Source: Prevotellaceae bacterium (GTDB lineage: Bacteria; Bacteroidota; Bacteroidia; Bacteroidales; Bacteroidaceae). From it: a DNA stretch of 49,577 bases. The position numbers and the translations under genes are program-made. The notes below the pieces were generated by a model. That model saw nothing but the letters and a program-made list of their open reading frames with translations. It searched no databases and had not been told where the DNA came from. This document shows, in pieces, positions 17,309 to 26,068 of the stretch (positions within the stretch are counted from its first letter, which is position 1; each line of letters begins with the position of its first letter). The stretch spans positions 1-49,577 of the forward strand of contig JAQXRI010000140.1 of assembly GCA_029218445.1 (NCBI GenBank). The letters run 5' to 3'.

Positions 17309-17820
17309 CAACACTTTATTTAGTACGCCATGGAGAAACCGTTGACAACATCAACCGCATAATGCAGGGGCAGACACAAGGGCAACTAAACGAAACAGGG
17401 TTGAAGCAGGCTGAAACAGTGGCAAGCGAAATGGCCGACAAGCATTTCGACGCCATTGTCGCCAGCGACTTGAAGCGCGCCGTAGATACGGCTGCCATCA
17501 TCGCCAAGCCACATCAGCTTGAAGTAGTCACTACCCCACTCCTTCGCGAACGTGACTGGGGTAGCTTCACTGGGCTCTACATACCCGACCTCAAGTTTAT
17601 TAAACAATCAGAATGGCCGAATGACATCGAGCCACTCGACCATCTTCAAGATAGAGCAAAGAATTTCATTTCTTACATTCGTAGCACTTACAACGGAAAG
17701 TGTGTACTTGCCGTTGGGCATGGCATAATCAACAAGGCCATCCAGTCGGTTTATTACAACCGCCCCATGAAAGACATCATGCCCATGGCAAATGTCGAGG
17801 TACGCATCCTTGAGTTATAG
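17305..17820 (+). CDS. Histidine phosphatase family protein
   Basis: 171 residues of the phosphoglycerate-mutase-like branch. The phospho-histidine motif is LVRHGE with H9; a second catalytic histidine is in AVGHGIINKAI. Members dephosphorylate sugar phosphates, nucleotides or cobalamin precursors, or act as mutases. The product is too small and lacks the inserts of a true glycolytic mutase, so a phosphatase is favoured. It overlaps udk by four bases (ATGA), hinting at a role with nucleotides or salvage, which is only inference. It ends two bases before the stop of the convergent repeat-protein gene. Confidence 0.87.
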   Translation: MTTLYLVRHGETVDNINRIMQGQTQGQLNETGLKQAETVASEMADKHFDAIVASDLKRAVDTAAIIAKPHQLEVVTTPLLRERDWGSFTGLYIPDLKFIKQSEWPNDIEPLDHLQDRAKNFISYIRSTYNGKCVLAVGHGIINKAIQSVYYNRPMKDIMPMANVEVRILEL

Positions 17821-17822
17821 CA

Positions 17823-18869
17823 CTAAAGGGTCTTAGTCCTTAACGTTGTGGTGTGGGAACTTTTCGCACCACTGTTGTTTCTTGGGCCAATATTGCTTCT
17901 TGAACTGCTGTTGTTTCTTGAGCCACTGTTGTAGCGAGGAGTTTGTGCTGGTCTGCCCATTCGTTCGCCTGACGATGGTCTGTTGAAACGTTCACTCGAC
18001 GATGGCCTGTTGAAACGTTCACTCGACGATGGTCTGTTGAAACGTTCACTCGACGATGGTCTGTTGAAACGTTCTCCCATACGGTTTCCTTCATTGCGGC
18101 TATCAGGATTAACCATCACGTTATCACGTCTTTTTACCGTAACCCTTGTAGAACTGTTACGAGTGTCGCCATTACCCCTTTCCAGTCTTTGCGGCGTGCG
18201 GTTGTTGTCGAACCTTTGCGATGTGCGGTTGTTGTCGAACCTTTGCGGCGTGCGGTTGTTGTCGAACCTTTGCGACGTGCGGTCGTTGTCGAACCTTTGC
18301 GACGTGCGGTTATTACCTACACCTCTGTCATGACGGTTTCCATGGTTTATTTCGCCTCTGTCCCATCTGTCTCTCATTCCATTGTTGCCCACAGTCCTAC
18401 GGTAATGATCCCGATGACCATGATAGTAGCTGCGTCCTCCATTCGACCTCCAGCTATGTCCTCCACGATAAGACACATAAACGGTTGGTCTGGCAAAATA
18501 ATAGTACGACCTGTGTGGATAACGTGCGTATATGCCGAAATGCCAGCATCCTGCACTCCAATACAGCGGTCTGTAGAAGTAGCTTGCGGCACAGAAGGCC
18601 TTCCACTGCCAGTCGAACAGAATATAGCTTATGTCAAGGTTTCTGCGTGACCAATATGTTCCATACACGTCGTCAACACTTGTCACCCCCATCAGGTAGT
18701 CAAGGTTTATTTCGTATGCAGCGTCATACTGGTCGTCGGTAAGGTTAAGCTCGTAGGCCATCTTGTCGGTCAAGAACAGAGCCTCGCGCCTTGCCTGCTC
18801 ATAACTCATTGCATTGGCAGATGCCGTAAAGGTCATCAGAGCCACTATTGCCATCAATATCTTTTTCAT
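17823..18869 (-). CDS. Secreted Arg/Asn-rich protein with two 9-residue repeat arrays, function unknown
   Basis: 348 residues. A signal peptide (about 1-20, ending SANA) precedes an N-terminal domain of about 100 residues rich in Tyr and Trp (KAFCAASYFYRPLYW, then RYPHRSYYYFARPTVYVSYR). The rest is strongly basic and low in complexity. Array 1 has five copies of NNRTSQRFD-like units (DNA 18180-18314). Array 2 has four copies of ERFNRPSSS-like units (DNA 17967-18074). A degenerate Arg/Asn/Ser tail follows. No catalytic motif or known domain is recognised. The N-terminal part resembles small conserved Bacteroidetes periplasmic domains in style, but I cannot name a family. Repeat number probably varies between strains. 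It has its own likely promoter (TTACTTTG-like, 18917-18924). Confidence 0.8.
   Translation of the reverse strand: MKKILMAIVALMTFTASANAMSYEQARREALFLTDKMAYELNLTDDQYDAAYEINLDYLMGVTSVDDVYGTYWSRRNLDISYILFDWQWKAFCAASYFYRPLYWSAGCWHFGIYARYPHRSYYYFARPTVYVSYRGGHSWRSNGGRSYYHGHRDHYRRTVGNNGMRDRWDRGEINHGNRHDRGVGNNRTSQRFDNDRTSQRFDNNRTPQRFDNNRTSQRFDNNRTPQRLERGNGDTRNSSTRVTVKRRDNVMVNPDSRNEGNRMGERFNRPSSSERFNRPSSSERFNRPSSSERFNRPSSGERMGRPAQTPRYNSGSRNNSSSRSNIGPRNNSGAKSSHTTTLRTKTL
17967..18074 (-). repeat. Coding tandem repeat, 27 nt x 4 (ERFNRPSSS units)
   Basis: Four nearly identical 27-base units encoding ERFNRPSSS/G. Differences are mostly synonymous single bases, indicating recent expansion. Confidence 0.85.
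18180..18314 (-). repeat. Coding tandem repeat, 27 nt x 5 (NNRTSQRFD units)
   Basis: Five 27-base units encoding NNRT(S/P)QRFD. The unit sequence is unrelated to the array at 17967-18074 although the period is the same. Confidence 0.85.
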
Positions 18870-18942
18870 AATCGTATGTTTTTAATTGTTCAACATGTTA
18901 TTTTCTGTTTTCTGCTGCAAAGTAACAGCATTTTCGGCAATA

Positions 18943-18981
18943 AAAAAAGGGATTTTCCCTAATGGCAAGTGGAAAATCCCT
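18943..18981 (-). terminator. Terminator of the aldose-epimerase-like gene
   Basis: AGGGATTTTCC (18948-18958) pairs with GGAAAATCCCT (18971-18981). On the minus strand the stem is followed by a run of seven Ts. It lies 26 bases past the stop at 19007. Confidence 0.8.
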
Positions 18982-19006
18982 ATGTTTGGTATTTGGCAGG
19001 CGTTTA

Positions 19007-19879
19007 TCAACTGAACACCTTTATTTCATACTGGCTGAGGAATGATGCTCCAGGCAGCAGATGGTTCATCAGATACTTGTCCTTAAACTCGCCGGTATAT
19101 TCCGCCCAATCGTGAACTCCATACCATGGCTCTATACATACAAATGGGGCATTCTTGCCATAAGGACTCCAAATTCCCACGCATGGCGCATCAAACGAAA
19201 GTCCTATCTGCGGACGGCCGTCGGAGTCGAGCAGAACGGCAAGTCCCACCTGCGACTTGTCGAGAATAACGGCATCGTCGGCAAACGACTCCTCGTCGAA
19301 CAGCCAAACATGCTGGGCCGTCTTTACTTCATATCGTTCAGGTTTTATACATCCTTCGGTGTTCCCTATTATCCTTGTCAGCGGTTCCTCGTTGTCAAAC
19401 AGTATTGCACCTTCCATCTTGTCTCCTTCCTTCACTCCAGGCAAGTTAAACGCCGGATGTCCTCCTATTTGGAAGTGAATCTCCTGCTTGCCAAGGTTCT
19501 GTACGCTCCACACCACGTTGATGGTGTCTTCATTGAGAATGTAAGTCACGTTAAGTCCAAACTCGTATGGATAAACCTTCAGAGTCTCTTCGTTCGACGT
19601 GAGCTCGTAGGTAACCGATGTAGCACTTTTCTCCACCACGACAAAGTCCATGTCGCGTGCAAATCCGTGTCTTGGCAGCTCATAGGTCTTACCGTCCACG
19701 CGGTATTGTCCTTTCCACAATCCGCATACTATAGGGAAAAGCAGCGGCGAGCGGCGCGGCCAGTATTTTTCGTCGCCCTGCCACAAGTATTCACGTCCGT
19801 CGGCATTCTTGATGCTTTGTAGTTCAGCTCCATGTGAAGATATCTCCACAGTAAGCCTGTCGTTCTTCAATAGTTCCAT
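19007..19879 (-). CDS. Aldose 1-epimerase family protein (LacX-like)
   Basis: 290 residues with the galactose mutarotase-like beta-sandwich signature: GAELQSIKNADGREYLWQG at the N-terminus, LPRHGFARDM with a conserved histidine, and FQIGGHPAFNLP with the second conserved histidine. Homologues interconvert alpha and beta anomers of hexoses or hexose 6-phosphates in the cytoplasm; the LacX branch is poorly characterised. The gene is monocistronic with its own -7 box and a strong terminator, and divergent from the DUF4421 gene. Confidence 0.88.
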   Translation of the reverse strand: MELLKNDRLTVEISSHGAELQSIKNADGREYLWQGDEKYWPRRSPLLFPIVCGLWKGQYRVDGKTYELPRHGFARDMDFVVVEKSATSVTYELTSNEETLKVYPYEFGLNVTYILNEDTINVVWSVQNLGKQEIHFQIGGHPAFNLPGVKEGDKMEGAILFDNEEPLTRIIGNTEGCIKPERYEVKTAQHVWLFDEESFADDAVILDKSQVGLAVLLDSDGRPQIGLSFDAPCVGIWSPYGKNAPFVCIEPWYGVHDWAEYTGEFKDKYLMNHLLPGASFLSQYEIKVFS

Positions 19880-19910
19880 AAAAATCTGTTTTTAATCACA
19901 ATTTTGAGTG

Positions 19911-19918
19911 CAAATATA
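19911..19918 (-). promoter_or_regulatory. -7 box of the aldose-epimerase-like gene
   Basis: Minus-strand TATATTTG, perfect TAnnTTTG, 32 bases before the ATG. No clear upstream TTTG. Confidence 0.45.
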
Positions 19919-19959
19919 CAATAATAATATGGAAAAGCGAAAGAAAACGACGAAAAATG

Positions 19960-19989
19960 TTTGAAAATAAATTTTTCTTGTTAACTTTG
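19960..19989 (+). promoter_or_regulatory. Promoter of the DUF4421 gene
   Basis: TTTG (19960-19963) and TAACTTTG (19982-19989), 18 bases apart. It overlaps the upstream in-frame ATG at 19957, which therefore cannot be the start; the next ATG at 19999 is only 9 bases past the -7 box. Confidence 0.55.
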
Positions 19990-19998
19990 CCGATAATT

Positions 19999-21144
19999 AT
20001 GAAAGAAACACGTTTATTTAACAGAATGCTTTGCATAATGGCAGCAATGTACTTCGCCTTTTCAGCCTCGGCACAGGAAAAGAACGGAGGAAACGGCTTG
20101 TTGCGCTTCGCCAAAAAAATAACATCGTTCATCGACACGATGGCTGTCAATGGCATCGACCCCAACTACATCTCAACTCCACAAAAGCCTTGGCAGGTGA
20201 TAGCAAAAAGCGTTGTCAACCAAAGCGACATGAAGATGAAATCGACCATCGACGGCTCAAAATATTTTGAAGACGTGCCTGGCGAAATAAACTGGAGCCC
20301 ACGCATCCTTACCACACCATCCACTGCCGTTGGCCTCTGGGCTGGCTACAGGGGTTATGGCATTGGCTACACAAAACATGTAGGTGGCGACGACGGCTTT
20401 TATTTCGTTTTGACCGCCATGGGTGGACGCTATGGCGCCAATGTGCGGTTCCACAATTTTAAGACCAATCGGCCTAAAGTACATTTCTCAGGATACATGC
20501 CCGAATGGGTTGACTTCAACAAGGAACTCGACTTGGGTTCGCCCATAAGAGTCAACTCGGTAATAGCCGATGCCTACTACATGTTCAACGGCAAGCAGTT
20601 CTCCTATTCCGCCGCCTACGACCAGTCGGCGTTCCAACTACGTTCGGCAGGTTCGTTCATCGTAGGTGCCACCTACTACCATTCGTCGGTAAACTATGCC
20701 TCCGATGACAACGCCGACTTCATCCTTTTCATGGGCGATACGGGCAAGGCACAGCAATGGCAGGCCAGCCTTGGCATAGGCTATGCCTACAACTATGTGC
20801 CAAGCAGAAACTGGCTAATAAGCATCATGGCCATGCCCACCGTGTCGTTCGTCAACAAGATGAAGGGCTACAAATACGACTCAAAGCTGAAGGAACTTAT
20901 TCTCGGCGACATTATATCCGACATCGATCTTGACGAATACATGGAAATATGGCCCACCGGCACCACCACACACAACGGCAACATCCACTTGAATGCCGAT
21001 GTCCGCCTGTCGATAAGCTACAACTTCGACCCTTTCTTCGCCTGTGCCTATGGCACCTTCAACCGCTTCAGTTACAAAAACGGCAGCAACAGTGGTTCGT
21101 TCCAATCATGGTATGTAAACTCTTCCATAGGAATACGTTTCTGA
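19999..21144 (+). CDS. DUF4421 family outer-envelope protein
   Basis: 381 residues from ATG 19999. An N-terminal hydrophobic segment ending FSASAQ is a signal peptide. The body alternates aromatic and polar residues in short strands (VGLWAGYRGYGIGYTKHVG, FIVGATYYHSSVNY, RLSISYNFDPFFACAYG, ending in a terminal Phe), the texture of an outer-membrane beta-barrel. I recognise it as the Bacteroidetes DUF4421 family, with the DPNYI and KPWQVIAKS motifs near the mature N-terminus. The function is unknown. Upstream in-frame sequence is rejected because a consensus promoter overlaps it. If the promoter call is right the mRNA is nearly leaderless; a second ATG at about residue 9 is an alternative start. 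Confidence 0.8.
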   Translation: MKETRLFNRMLCIMAAMYFAFSASAQEKNGGNGLLRFAKKITSFIDTMAVNGIDPNYISTPQKPWQVIAKSVVNQSDMKMKSTIDGSKYFEDVPGEINWSPRILTTPSTAVGLWAGYRGYGIGYTKHVGGDDGFYFVLTAMGGRYGANVRFHNFKTNRPKVHFSGYMPEWVDFNKELDLGSPIRVNSVIADAYYMFNGKQFSYSAAYDQSAFQLRSAGSFIVGATYYHSSVNYASDDNADFILFMGDTGKAQQWQASLGIGYAYNYVPSRNWLISIMAMPTVSFVNKMKGYKYDSKLKELILGDIISDIDLDEYMEIWPTGTTTHNGNIHLNADVRLSISYNFDPFFACAYGTFNRFSYKNGSNSGSFQSWYVNSSIGIRF

Positions 21145-21259
21145 AGTTGTGGCCCATTTTTTATGCACACCGAAAAACAATGTGCGCAATTTGAGAACAA
21201 TTCTATTTAAAATACATTAAATAGCTTAATAATTATTCGTTTTTTCCGATATTATGTCC

Positions 21260-21267
21260 TATCTTTG
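21260..21267 (+). promoter_or_regulatory. -7 box of the ffh unit
   Basis: TATCTTTG, perfect -7 match, with TTCG (one mismatch to TTTG) at 21237-21240, 19 bases upstream. The leader to ATG 21335 is about 60 bases. Confidence 0.5.
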
Positions 21268-21334
21268 CATTTGACAAGCTACACAAAAGGCAAAGTCAAT
21301 AATGGATGAAATAATAAAAAAATAACTATATAAA

Positions 21335-22675
21335 ATGTTTGAAAACTTAAGCGACAGACTTGAACGCTCTTTCAAAATACTAAAGGGCGAGGGAAAAATC
21401 ACGGAAATCAACGTTGCAGAAACGCTGAAAGACGTAAGGAAGGCATTGCTCGATGCCGACGTAAACTACAAGGTGGCAAAAAGCTTTACCGACACCGTGA
21501 AGAAAAAGGCAATGGGCATGAACGTGCTCACGGCCGTCAAGCCAAGCCAACTCATGGTAAAGATTGTGCATGACGAACTGGCTGAGCTGATGGGAGGAAA
21601 GTCAGTACCGGTCAATCTCGAAGGCCGCCCCAGCATCATACTCATGTCGGGTCTGCAAGGTTCGGGTAAAACCACCTTCAGCGGCAAGCTGGCCAACATG
21701 CTAAAGACCAAGAACCACAAGAAGCCAATGCTCGTGGCCTGCGACGTTTATCGTCCTGCTGCCATCGAACAGCTGAAGGTGGTGGGCGAGACGGTGGGAG
21801 TGCCCGTATATTCTGAACCCGACAACAAGGATGTTGTTGAGATAGCCCACAACGCCATCAAGGAGGCTAAGGCCAAGGCGTGCGACGTTGTAATCATAGA
21901 CACCGCCGGCCGACTGGCTGTTGACGAACAGATGATGAACGAGATAGCAACCCTGAAAGAGGCCGTCAACCCCAACGAGACCCTCTTTGTTGTTGACTCT
22001 ATGACAGGTCAGGATGCCGTCAACACTGCCAAGGAATTCAACGACCGTCTCGATTTCGACGGCGTGGTACTGACAAAGCTCGACGGCGACACCCGAGGCG
22101 GTGCAGCCCTGTCGATACGCACGGTAGTAACCAAGCCCATCAAGTTTGTAGGAACAGGCGAGAAGATGGAAGCCATAGATGTATTCCACCCCGACCGTAT
22201 GGCCGACCGCATACTTGGCATGGGCGACATTGTCAGCCTCGTTGAGCGTGCTCAGCAGCAGTTCGACGAGAAACAGGCCAAAGAGCTGGAAAAGAAAATC
22301 ATGAAGAACAAGTTTGACTTCAACGACTTCATGAGCCAAATACAGCAGATAAAGAAGATGGGCAATATCAAAGACCTTGCAGCCATGATACCCGGCGTTG
22401 GCAAGGCCATCAAGGACATTGACATTGACGACAACGCCTTCAAAGGCATCGAGGCCATCATCAACAGCATGACTCCCAAAGAGCGCACACATCCCGAGAT
22501 TATCAACCAAAGCCGCCGCAACCGCATTGCCAAAGGCTCTGGCACAACCATTCAGGATGTCAACCGACTGCTGAAGCAGTTTGACCAGATGCGCAAGATG
22601 ATGAAGATGGTCACAGGCATGAACAGCTCGAAAATGATGCAGATGGCATCGGCAATGAAACAACGAATGAAGTAA
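21335..22675 (+). CDS. ffh: Signal recognition particle protein Ffh (SRP54)
   Basis: 446 residues. The N domain (1-90) is followed by the G domain with GLQGSGKTT (106-114), DTAGR and [13 protein letters not shown], and by a Met-rich M domain from about 320 to the end ([20 protein letters not shown]). It binds SRP RNA and signal sequences of membrane and secretory proteins at the ribosome and docks with FtsY in a GTP-dependent manner. The length is standard. folD follows 61 bases later on the same strand. Confidence 0.97.
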   Translation: MFENLSDRLERSFKILKGEGKITEINVAETLKDVRKALLDADVNYKVAKSFTDTVKKKAMGMNVLTAVKPSQLMVKIVHDELAELMGGKSVPVNLEGRPSIILMSGLQGSGKTTFSGKLANMLKTKNHKKPMLVACDVYRPAAIEQLKVVGETVGVPVYSEPDNKDVVEIAHNAIKEAKAKACDVVIIDTAGRLAVDEQMMNEIATLKEAVNPNETLFVVDSMTGQDAVNTAKEFNDRLDFDGVVLTKLDGDTRGGAALSIRTVVTKPIKFVGTGEKMEAIDVFHPDRMADRILGMGDIVSLVERAQQQFDEKQAKELEKKIMKNKFDFNDFMSQIQQIKKMGNIKDLAAMIPGVGKAIKDIDIDDNAFKGIEAIINSMTPKERTHPEIINQSRRNRIAKGSGTTIQDVNRLLKQFDQMRKMMKMVTGMNSSKMMQMASAMKQRMK

Positions 22676-22736
22676 CTTTTAGAAGTACAGGAAGATAAAC
22701 AATTCAAAGGAGATAAAGAAAATAAGGAGAACATAC

Positions 22737-23615
22737 ATGCAAATAATTGACGGCAAGGCCACTGCGGCCAAGATAAAGGAAGAGATAGCACAGGAAGTGG
22801 AACAGATGGTAGCAGCAGGCGGCAAAAGGCCACATCTCGCAGCCGTTCTCGTTGGCCACGACGGTGGCTCGGAGACATACGTGAAAAACAAAGTGCTTGC
22901 TTGCGAGGCCTGCGGATTCAAATCGACGCTCATCAGATACGAGGATGACATAACAGAGGCAGAACTACTCGAATGCGTCGATAAGCTCAACAACGACAGC
23001 GACGTCGATGGCTTCATTGTCCAATTGCCATTGCCAAAGCATATCGACGAACAAAAGATAATCGAGGCCATCGACTACCGAAAGGACGTTGATGGTTTCC
23101 ACCCCATCAACGTGGGACGCATGGCTATAGGCCTTCCGTGCTTCATCTCGGCCACTCCCCTCGGCATCATCACCTTGCTGCGACGCTACAACATCGAGAC
23201 AAGCGGTAAGAAATGCGTAGTACTCGGCCGTAGCAACATTGTGGGCAAGCCCATGGCACAGCTCATGATGCAGAAGGAATATGGCGACGCAACAGTGACA
23301 GTGTGCCACAGCCGTTCGAAAAATCTAAAGGAGGAATGTCGTGAGGCCGACATCATCATTGCAGCCATCGGTCGCCCCAACTTCGTCACGGCCGACATGG
23401 TGAAGGAAGGAGCAGTGATAGTTGACGTGGGCACCACACGTGTACCTGACACCACACGCAAGAACGGCTACCGGCTCAACGGCGATGTCGATTTCGAACA
23501 TGTTGCCCCCCACTGCTCGTTCATTACTCCCGTACCCGGAGGCGTAGGTCCAATGACCATCTGTTCTCTCATGAAGAACACCCTCGCCGCCGGAAAGAAA
23601 GAATATTATAAGTGA
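22737..23615 (+). CDS. folD: Bifunctional methylenetetrahydrofolate dehydrogenase / methenyltetrahydrofolate cyclohydrolase
   Basis: 292 residues. The catalytic Tyr and Lys appear in [16 protein letters not shown], the PGGVGPMT motif is near the C-terminus, and the NADP-binding [15 protein letters not shown] is in the Rossmann domain. It interconverts 5,10-methylene-THF, 5,10-methenyl-THF and 10-formyl-THF for purine and methionyl-tRNA formylation. It is downstream of ffh and upstream of the small TPR and kor genes, all in the same direction; the nearest following start (23642) is 26 bases away. Confidence 0.96.
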   Translation: MQIIDGKATAAKIKEEIAQEVEQMVAAGGKRPHLAAVLVGHDGGSETYVKNKVLACEACGFKSTLIRYEDDITEAELLECVDKLNNDSDVDGFIVQLPLPKHIDEQKIIEAIDYRKDVDGFHPINVGRMAIGLPCFISATPLGIITLLRRYNIETSGKKCVVLGRSNIVGKPMAQLMMQKEYGDATVTVCHSRSKNLKEECREADIIIAAIGRPNFVTADMVKEGAVIVDVGTTRVPDTTRKNGYRLNGDVDFEHVAPHCSFITPVPGGVGPMTICSLMKNTLAAGKKEYYK

Positions 23616-23641
23616 GGAGGGAGGAGACAGAAAATATACGA

Positions 23642-23821
23642 ATGACGAGTGAGGAACTATATGAACGCGGAAACGCGTTTCGTCGCCAAGGCAACTGGCA
23701 GCAAGCGATAAACTGCTACATTGAGGCCATCGAGCTCAATCCCGACAGCCCCGCTGTCGAGGCAAAGGCCATGCTCGACGATATCCTCAACTATTATCAT
23801 AAGGACGCATACAATCCTTAA
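23642..23821 (+). CDS. Small tetratricopeptide-repeat protein preceding the kor operon
   Basis: 59 residues: essentially a single TPR (YERGNAFRRQGNWQQAINCY, then EAIELNPDSPAVEAKAML) plus a conserved-looking tail DILNYYHKDAYNP. ATG 23642 is chosen over an upstream in-frame GTG at 23612 because AGGAGG-like sequence lies between them and homologues begin near this Met. From memory, small proteins of this type often precede the ferredoxin subunit in Bacteroidales kor clusters, so a role in assembly or regulation of the oxidoreductase is an attractive but untested idea. It is 25 bases from the ferredoxin start. Confidence 0.82.
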   Translation: MTSEELYERGNAFRRQGNWQQAINCYIEAIELNPDSPAVEAKAMLDDILNYYHKDAYNP

Positions 23822-23846
23822 CCTTAAAAATATAGGAGATAAAGGC

Positions 23847-24077
23847 ATGAGTAAAATCAGAGGAGCCATAGTGGTTGACATGGATCGTTGCAAAGGCTGC
23901 TCACTTTGCGTGAGCGCCTGCCCACAACATGTCATCGCACTGGCAAAGAAAGTTAACAAAAGTGGCTATCCCTTCGTTGAAGTGGTCAGCCAGGAAAATT
24001 GCATCGGATGTGCATCATGTGCCATCGTATGCCCTGACGGATGCATCACTGTTTATCGTAAAAAAATGGAGGCATGA
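23847..24077 (+). CDS. korD: 2-oxoacid:ferredoxin oxidoreductase delta subunit (2x[4Fe-4S] ferredoxin)
   Basis: 76 residues with two perfect [4Fe-4S] motifs, CKGCSLCVSACP and CIGCASCAIVCP, each CxxCxxCxxxCP. It carries electrons from the TPP subunit of the oxidoreductase to soluble ferredoxin. The ATG at 23847 follows TAGGAGATAAAGGC, a purine-rich stretch that may act as ribosome binding site. Its stop overlaps the alpha subunit start (ATGA at 24074-24077), showing translational coupling. Confidence 0.93.
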   Translation: MSKIRGAIVVDMDRCKGCSLCVSACPQHVIALAKKVNKSGYPFVEVVSQENCIGCASCAIVCPDGCITVYRKKMEA

Positions 24078-25165
24078 CGACAATGGCAGAACAAGAAGTA
24101 ACATTGATGAAAGGCAATGAAGCCATTGCCCGAGCAGCTATCAGATGCGGCGTTGACGGATTCTTCGGTTATCCTATCACACCGCAGAGTGAAATCATCG
24201 AGACTCTTGCACTCGACAAACCATGGGAAACAACAGGAATGGTAGTATTGCAGGCAGAAAGCGAAGTGGCAGCCATCAACATGGTACATGGAGCGGCAGG
24301 AGCAGGCAAGCGTGCATTCACCTCTTCGTCGAGTCCCGGCGTGGCCCTTATGCAGGAAGGCATATCCTTCATGGCCGGTTCTGAGATTCCTGGCGTAGTG
24401 GTAAATGTGCAGCGCGGCGGCCCCGGCCTCGGCACTATACAGCCCTCGCAGAGCGACTACTTCCAGGCCACCAAAGGCGGCGGCAACGGCGACTACAACG
24501 TCATTGTACTTGCTCCGGCTTCGGTGCAGGAGATGGCCGAATTTGTTGACCTCGCCTTCGAACTCGCATTCAAATACCGCAATCCGGCCATGATTCTCAG
24601 CGACGGTGTCATCGGGCAGATGATGGAGAAGGTGGTACTACCGCCTTACAAGCCACGCCGCACGGAAGAAGAGATACGCAAGGAATGTCCTTGGGCAACC
24701 ATGGGACGCACAAGCAACCGACAGCCCAACATCCTCACCTCTCTCGAACTCAAGCCTGAGGCCATGGAGAAACACAACCTGCACCTTCAGGAAAAGTATC
24801 GCAAGATAGAAGAGACTGAAGTGAGGTATGAGACAATAAACTGCGACGATGCCGAATACATCATCGTGGCCTTTGGTTCGGCAGCACGCATTGCCCAAAA
24901 GGCCATTGAGTTGGCCCGTGCTGAAGGCATCAAGGTTGGCCTCTTCCGCCCCATCACACTATGGCCTTTCCCAAAGAACGAGATTCGCCAACTGGCTTGC
25001 GGAAAGAAGGGCATACTCGTGGCGGAAATCAACGCCGGACAGATGGTTGACGATGTGCGTTTGGCCATAAACGGCGAAGAACGTGTTGAATATTTCGGTC
25101 GTTTGGGTGGCATCGTGCCCGAGCCCAACGAGATTGTCGAGGCACTAAAGAACAAACTGATGTAG
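24074..25165 (+). CDS. korA: 2-oxoacid:ferredoxin oxidoreductase alpha subunit (KorA/VorB type)
   Basis: 363 residues. It combines the pyrimidine-binding domain I (GYPITPQSEIIETLA, then VLQAESEVAAINMVHGAAGAG with the catalytic Glu) with domain II (VAFGSAARIAQKAIELARAE). Such enzymes oxidatively decarboxylate 2-oxoglutarate or branched-chain 2-oxoacids to acyl-CoA with ferredoxin as acceptor. Annotation pipelines call this group VorB or KorA; the substrate cannot be fixed by eye. The start at 24074 overlaps korD by four bases; ATG 24083 is an alternative. Confidence 0.92.
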   Translation: MTTMAEQEVTLMKGNEAIARAAIRCGVDGFFGYPITPQSEIIETLALDKPWETTGMVVLQAESEVAAINMVHGAAGAGKRAFTSSSSPGVALMQEGISFMAGSEIPGVVVNVQRGGPGLGTIQPSQSDYFQATKGGGNGDYNVIVLAPASVQEMAEFVDLAFELAFKYRNPAMILSDGVIGQMMEKVVLPPYKPRRTEEEIRKECPWATMGRTSNRQPNILTSLELKPEAMEKHNLHLQEKYRKIEETEVRYETINCDDAEYIIVAFGSAARIAQKAIELARAEGIKVGLFRPITLWPFPKNEIRQLACGKKGILVAEINAGQMVDDVRLAINGEERVEYFGRLGGIVPEPNEIVEALKNKLM

Positions 25166-25169
25166 AATT

Positions 25170-25940
25170 ATGGCTAACAGAGAAGAAATAATATCACCTG
25201 AGAACCTGGTATATAAGAAACCGGAATTGATGAACGATGTTCCGATGCACTATTGCCCGGGATGCAGCCACGGCGTAGTACACAAGCTCGTGGCTGAGGT
25301 AATCGAAGAGATGGGACTCGAAGAAAAGTCGGTGGGTGTATGCCCAGTAGGCTGCGCAGTGTTTGCCTATCGCTATCTTGACATCGACTGGCAAGAGGCG
25401 GCCCATGGCCGTGCCCCTGCTGTGGCCACAGCCATCAAGCGCGTATGGCCCGACCGTCTTGTATTCACCTATCAAGGCGACGGCGACCTTGCCTGCATCG
25501 GCACTGGCGAAACCATCCACGCCCTGAACCGAGGCGAAAACATCACGATAATCTTCATCAACAACGCCATCTATGGAATGACGGGAGGCCAAATGGCTCC
25601 CACCACGCTCATGGGCCAAAAGACAAGCACCTGCCCATACGGCCGTCAGGCCGACCTTCACGGCTATCCTCTGAAGATTACCGAATTGGCTGCACAGCTT
25701 GAAGGTACCTGCTACGTCACTCGCCAAAGTGTTGAGTCAGTACCAGCCATACGCAGTGCCAAGAAAGCCATCCGCAAAGCCTTCGAGGCTTCGATGGCCG
25801 GCAAAGGCAGCTCTCTCGTCGAGATTGTCTCTACATGCAACAGCGGTTGGAAGCTGTCGCCTGTACAGGCTAACGAATGGATGAAGGAACACATGTTCAA
25901 GTTCTATCCAAAGGGTGATTTGAAGGACACGTTGAAATAA
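25170..25940 (+). CDS. korB: 2-oxoacid:ferredoxin oxidoreductase beta subunit (TPP-binding)
   Basis: 256 residues. The thiamine diphosphate motif GDGDLACIGTGETIH through IIFINNAIYGMTGGQ is intact, and CPGCSHG plus CPVGCAV supply cysteines of the proximal cluster region. It binds TPP-Mg2+ and with the alpha subunit forms the active site. It is 4 bases downstream of korA. After it comes a 128-base spacer holding an inverted-repeat element before korC, unusual inside this otherwise tight operon. Confidence 0.94.
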   Translation: MANREEIISPENLVYKKPELMNDVPMHYCPGCSHGVVHKLVAEVIEEMGLEEKSVGVCPVGCAVFAYRYLDIDWQEAAHGRAPAVATAIKRVWPDRLVFTYQGDGDLACIGTGETIHALNRGENITIIFINNAIYGMTGGQMAPTTLMGQKTSTCPYGRQADLHGYPLKITELAAQLEGTCYVTRQSVESVPAIRSAKKAIRKAFEASMAGKGSSLVEIVSTCNSGWKLSPVQANEWMKEHMFKFYPKGDLKDTLK

Positions 25941-25958
25941 TGCGGAGAGAGGAATTAT

Positions 25959-26053
25959 GGAAGGTTGAAGGTAGAGGGTAGAGATAACCAAACTGCCTGA
26001 AACCATGGGAAGAACACATCTTTATCCTCTACCTTCTACTATCTACCCTCTCA
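25959..26053. repeat. Dispersed GGTAGAG inverted-repeat element, copy A
   Basis: The left arm (25959-25984) carries GAAGGTAGAGGGTAGAGAT and the right arm (26025-26053) carries TCCTCTACCTTCTACTATC, so the spacer can fold into a long imperfect hairpin. Bases 25967-25996 match 38419-38448 at 28 of 30 positions. It sits between korB and korC. Confidence 0.75.
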
Positions 26054-26068
26054 AAAAAAAGTACAACT

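Noticed and set aside
17967..18314. Direct repeats of 27 nt resembling a CRISPR array
   Set aside because: Units are contiguous without spacers, keep the reading frame and encode 9-residue repeats in a secreted protein; no cas genes are nearby.
23721..23846. N-terminal extension of the ferredoxin subunit gene
   Set aside because: It overlaps the TPR gene in another frame and adds non-ferredoxin sequence; ATG 23847 gives a standard 76-residue protein.
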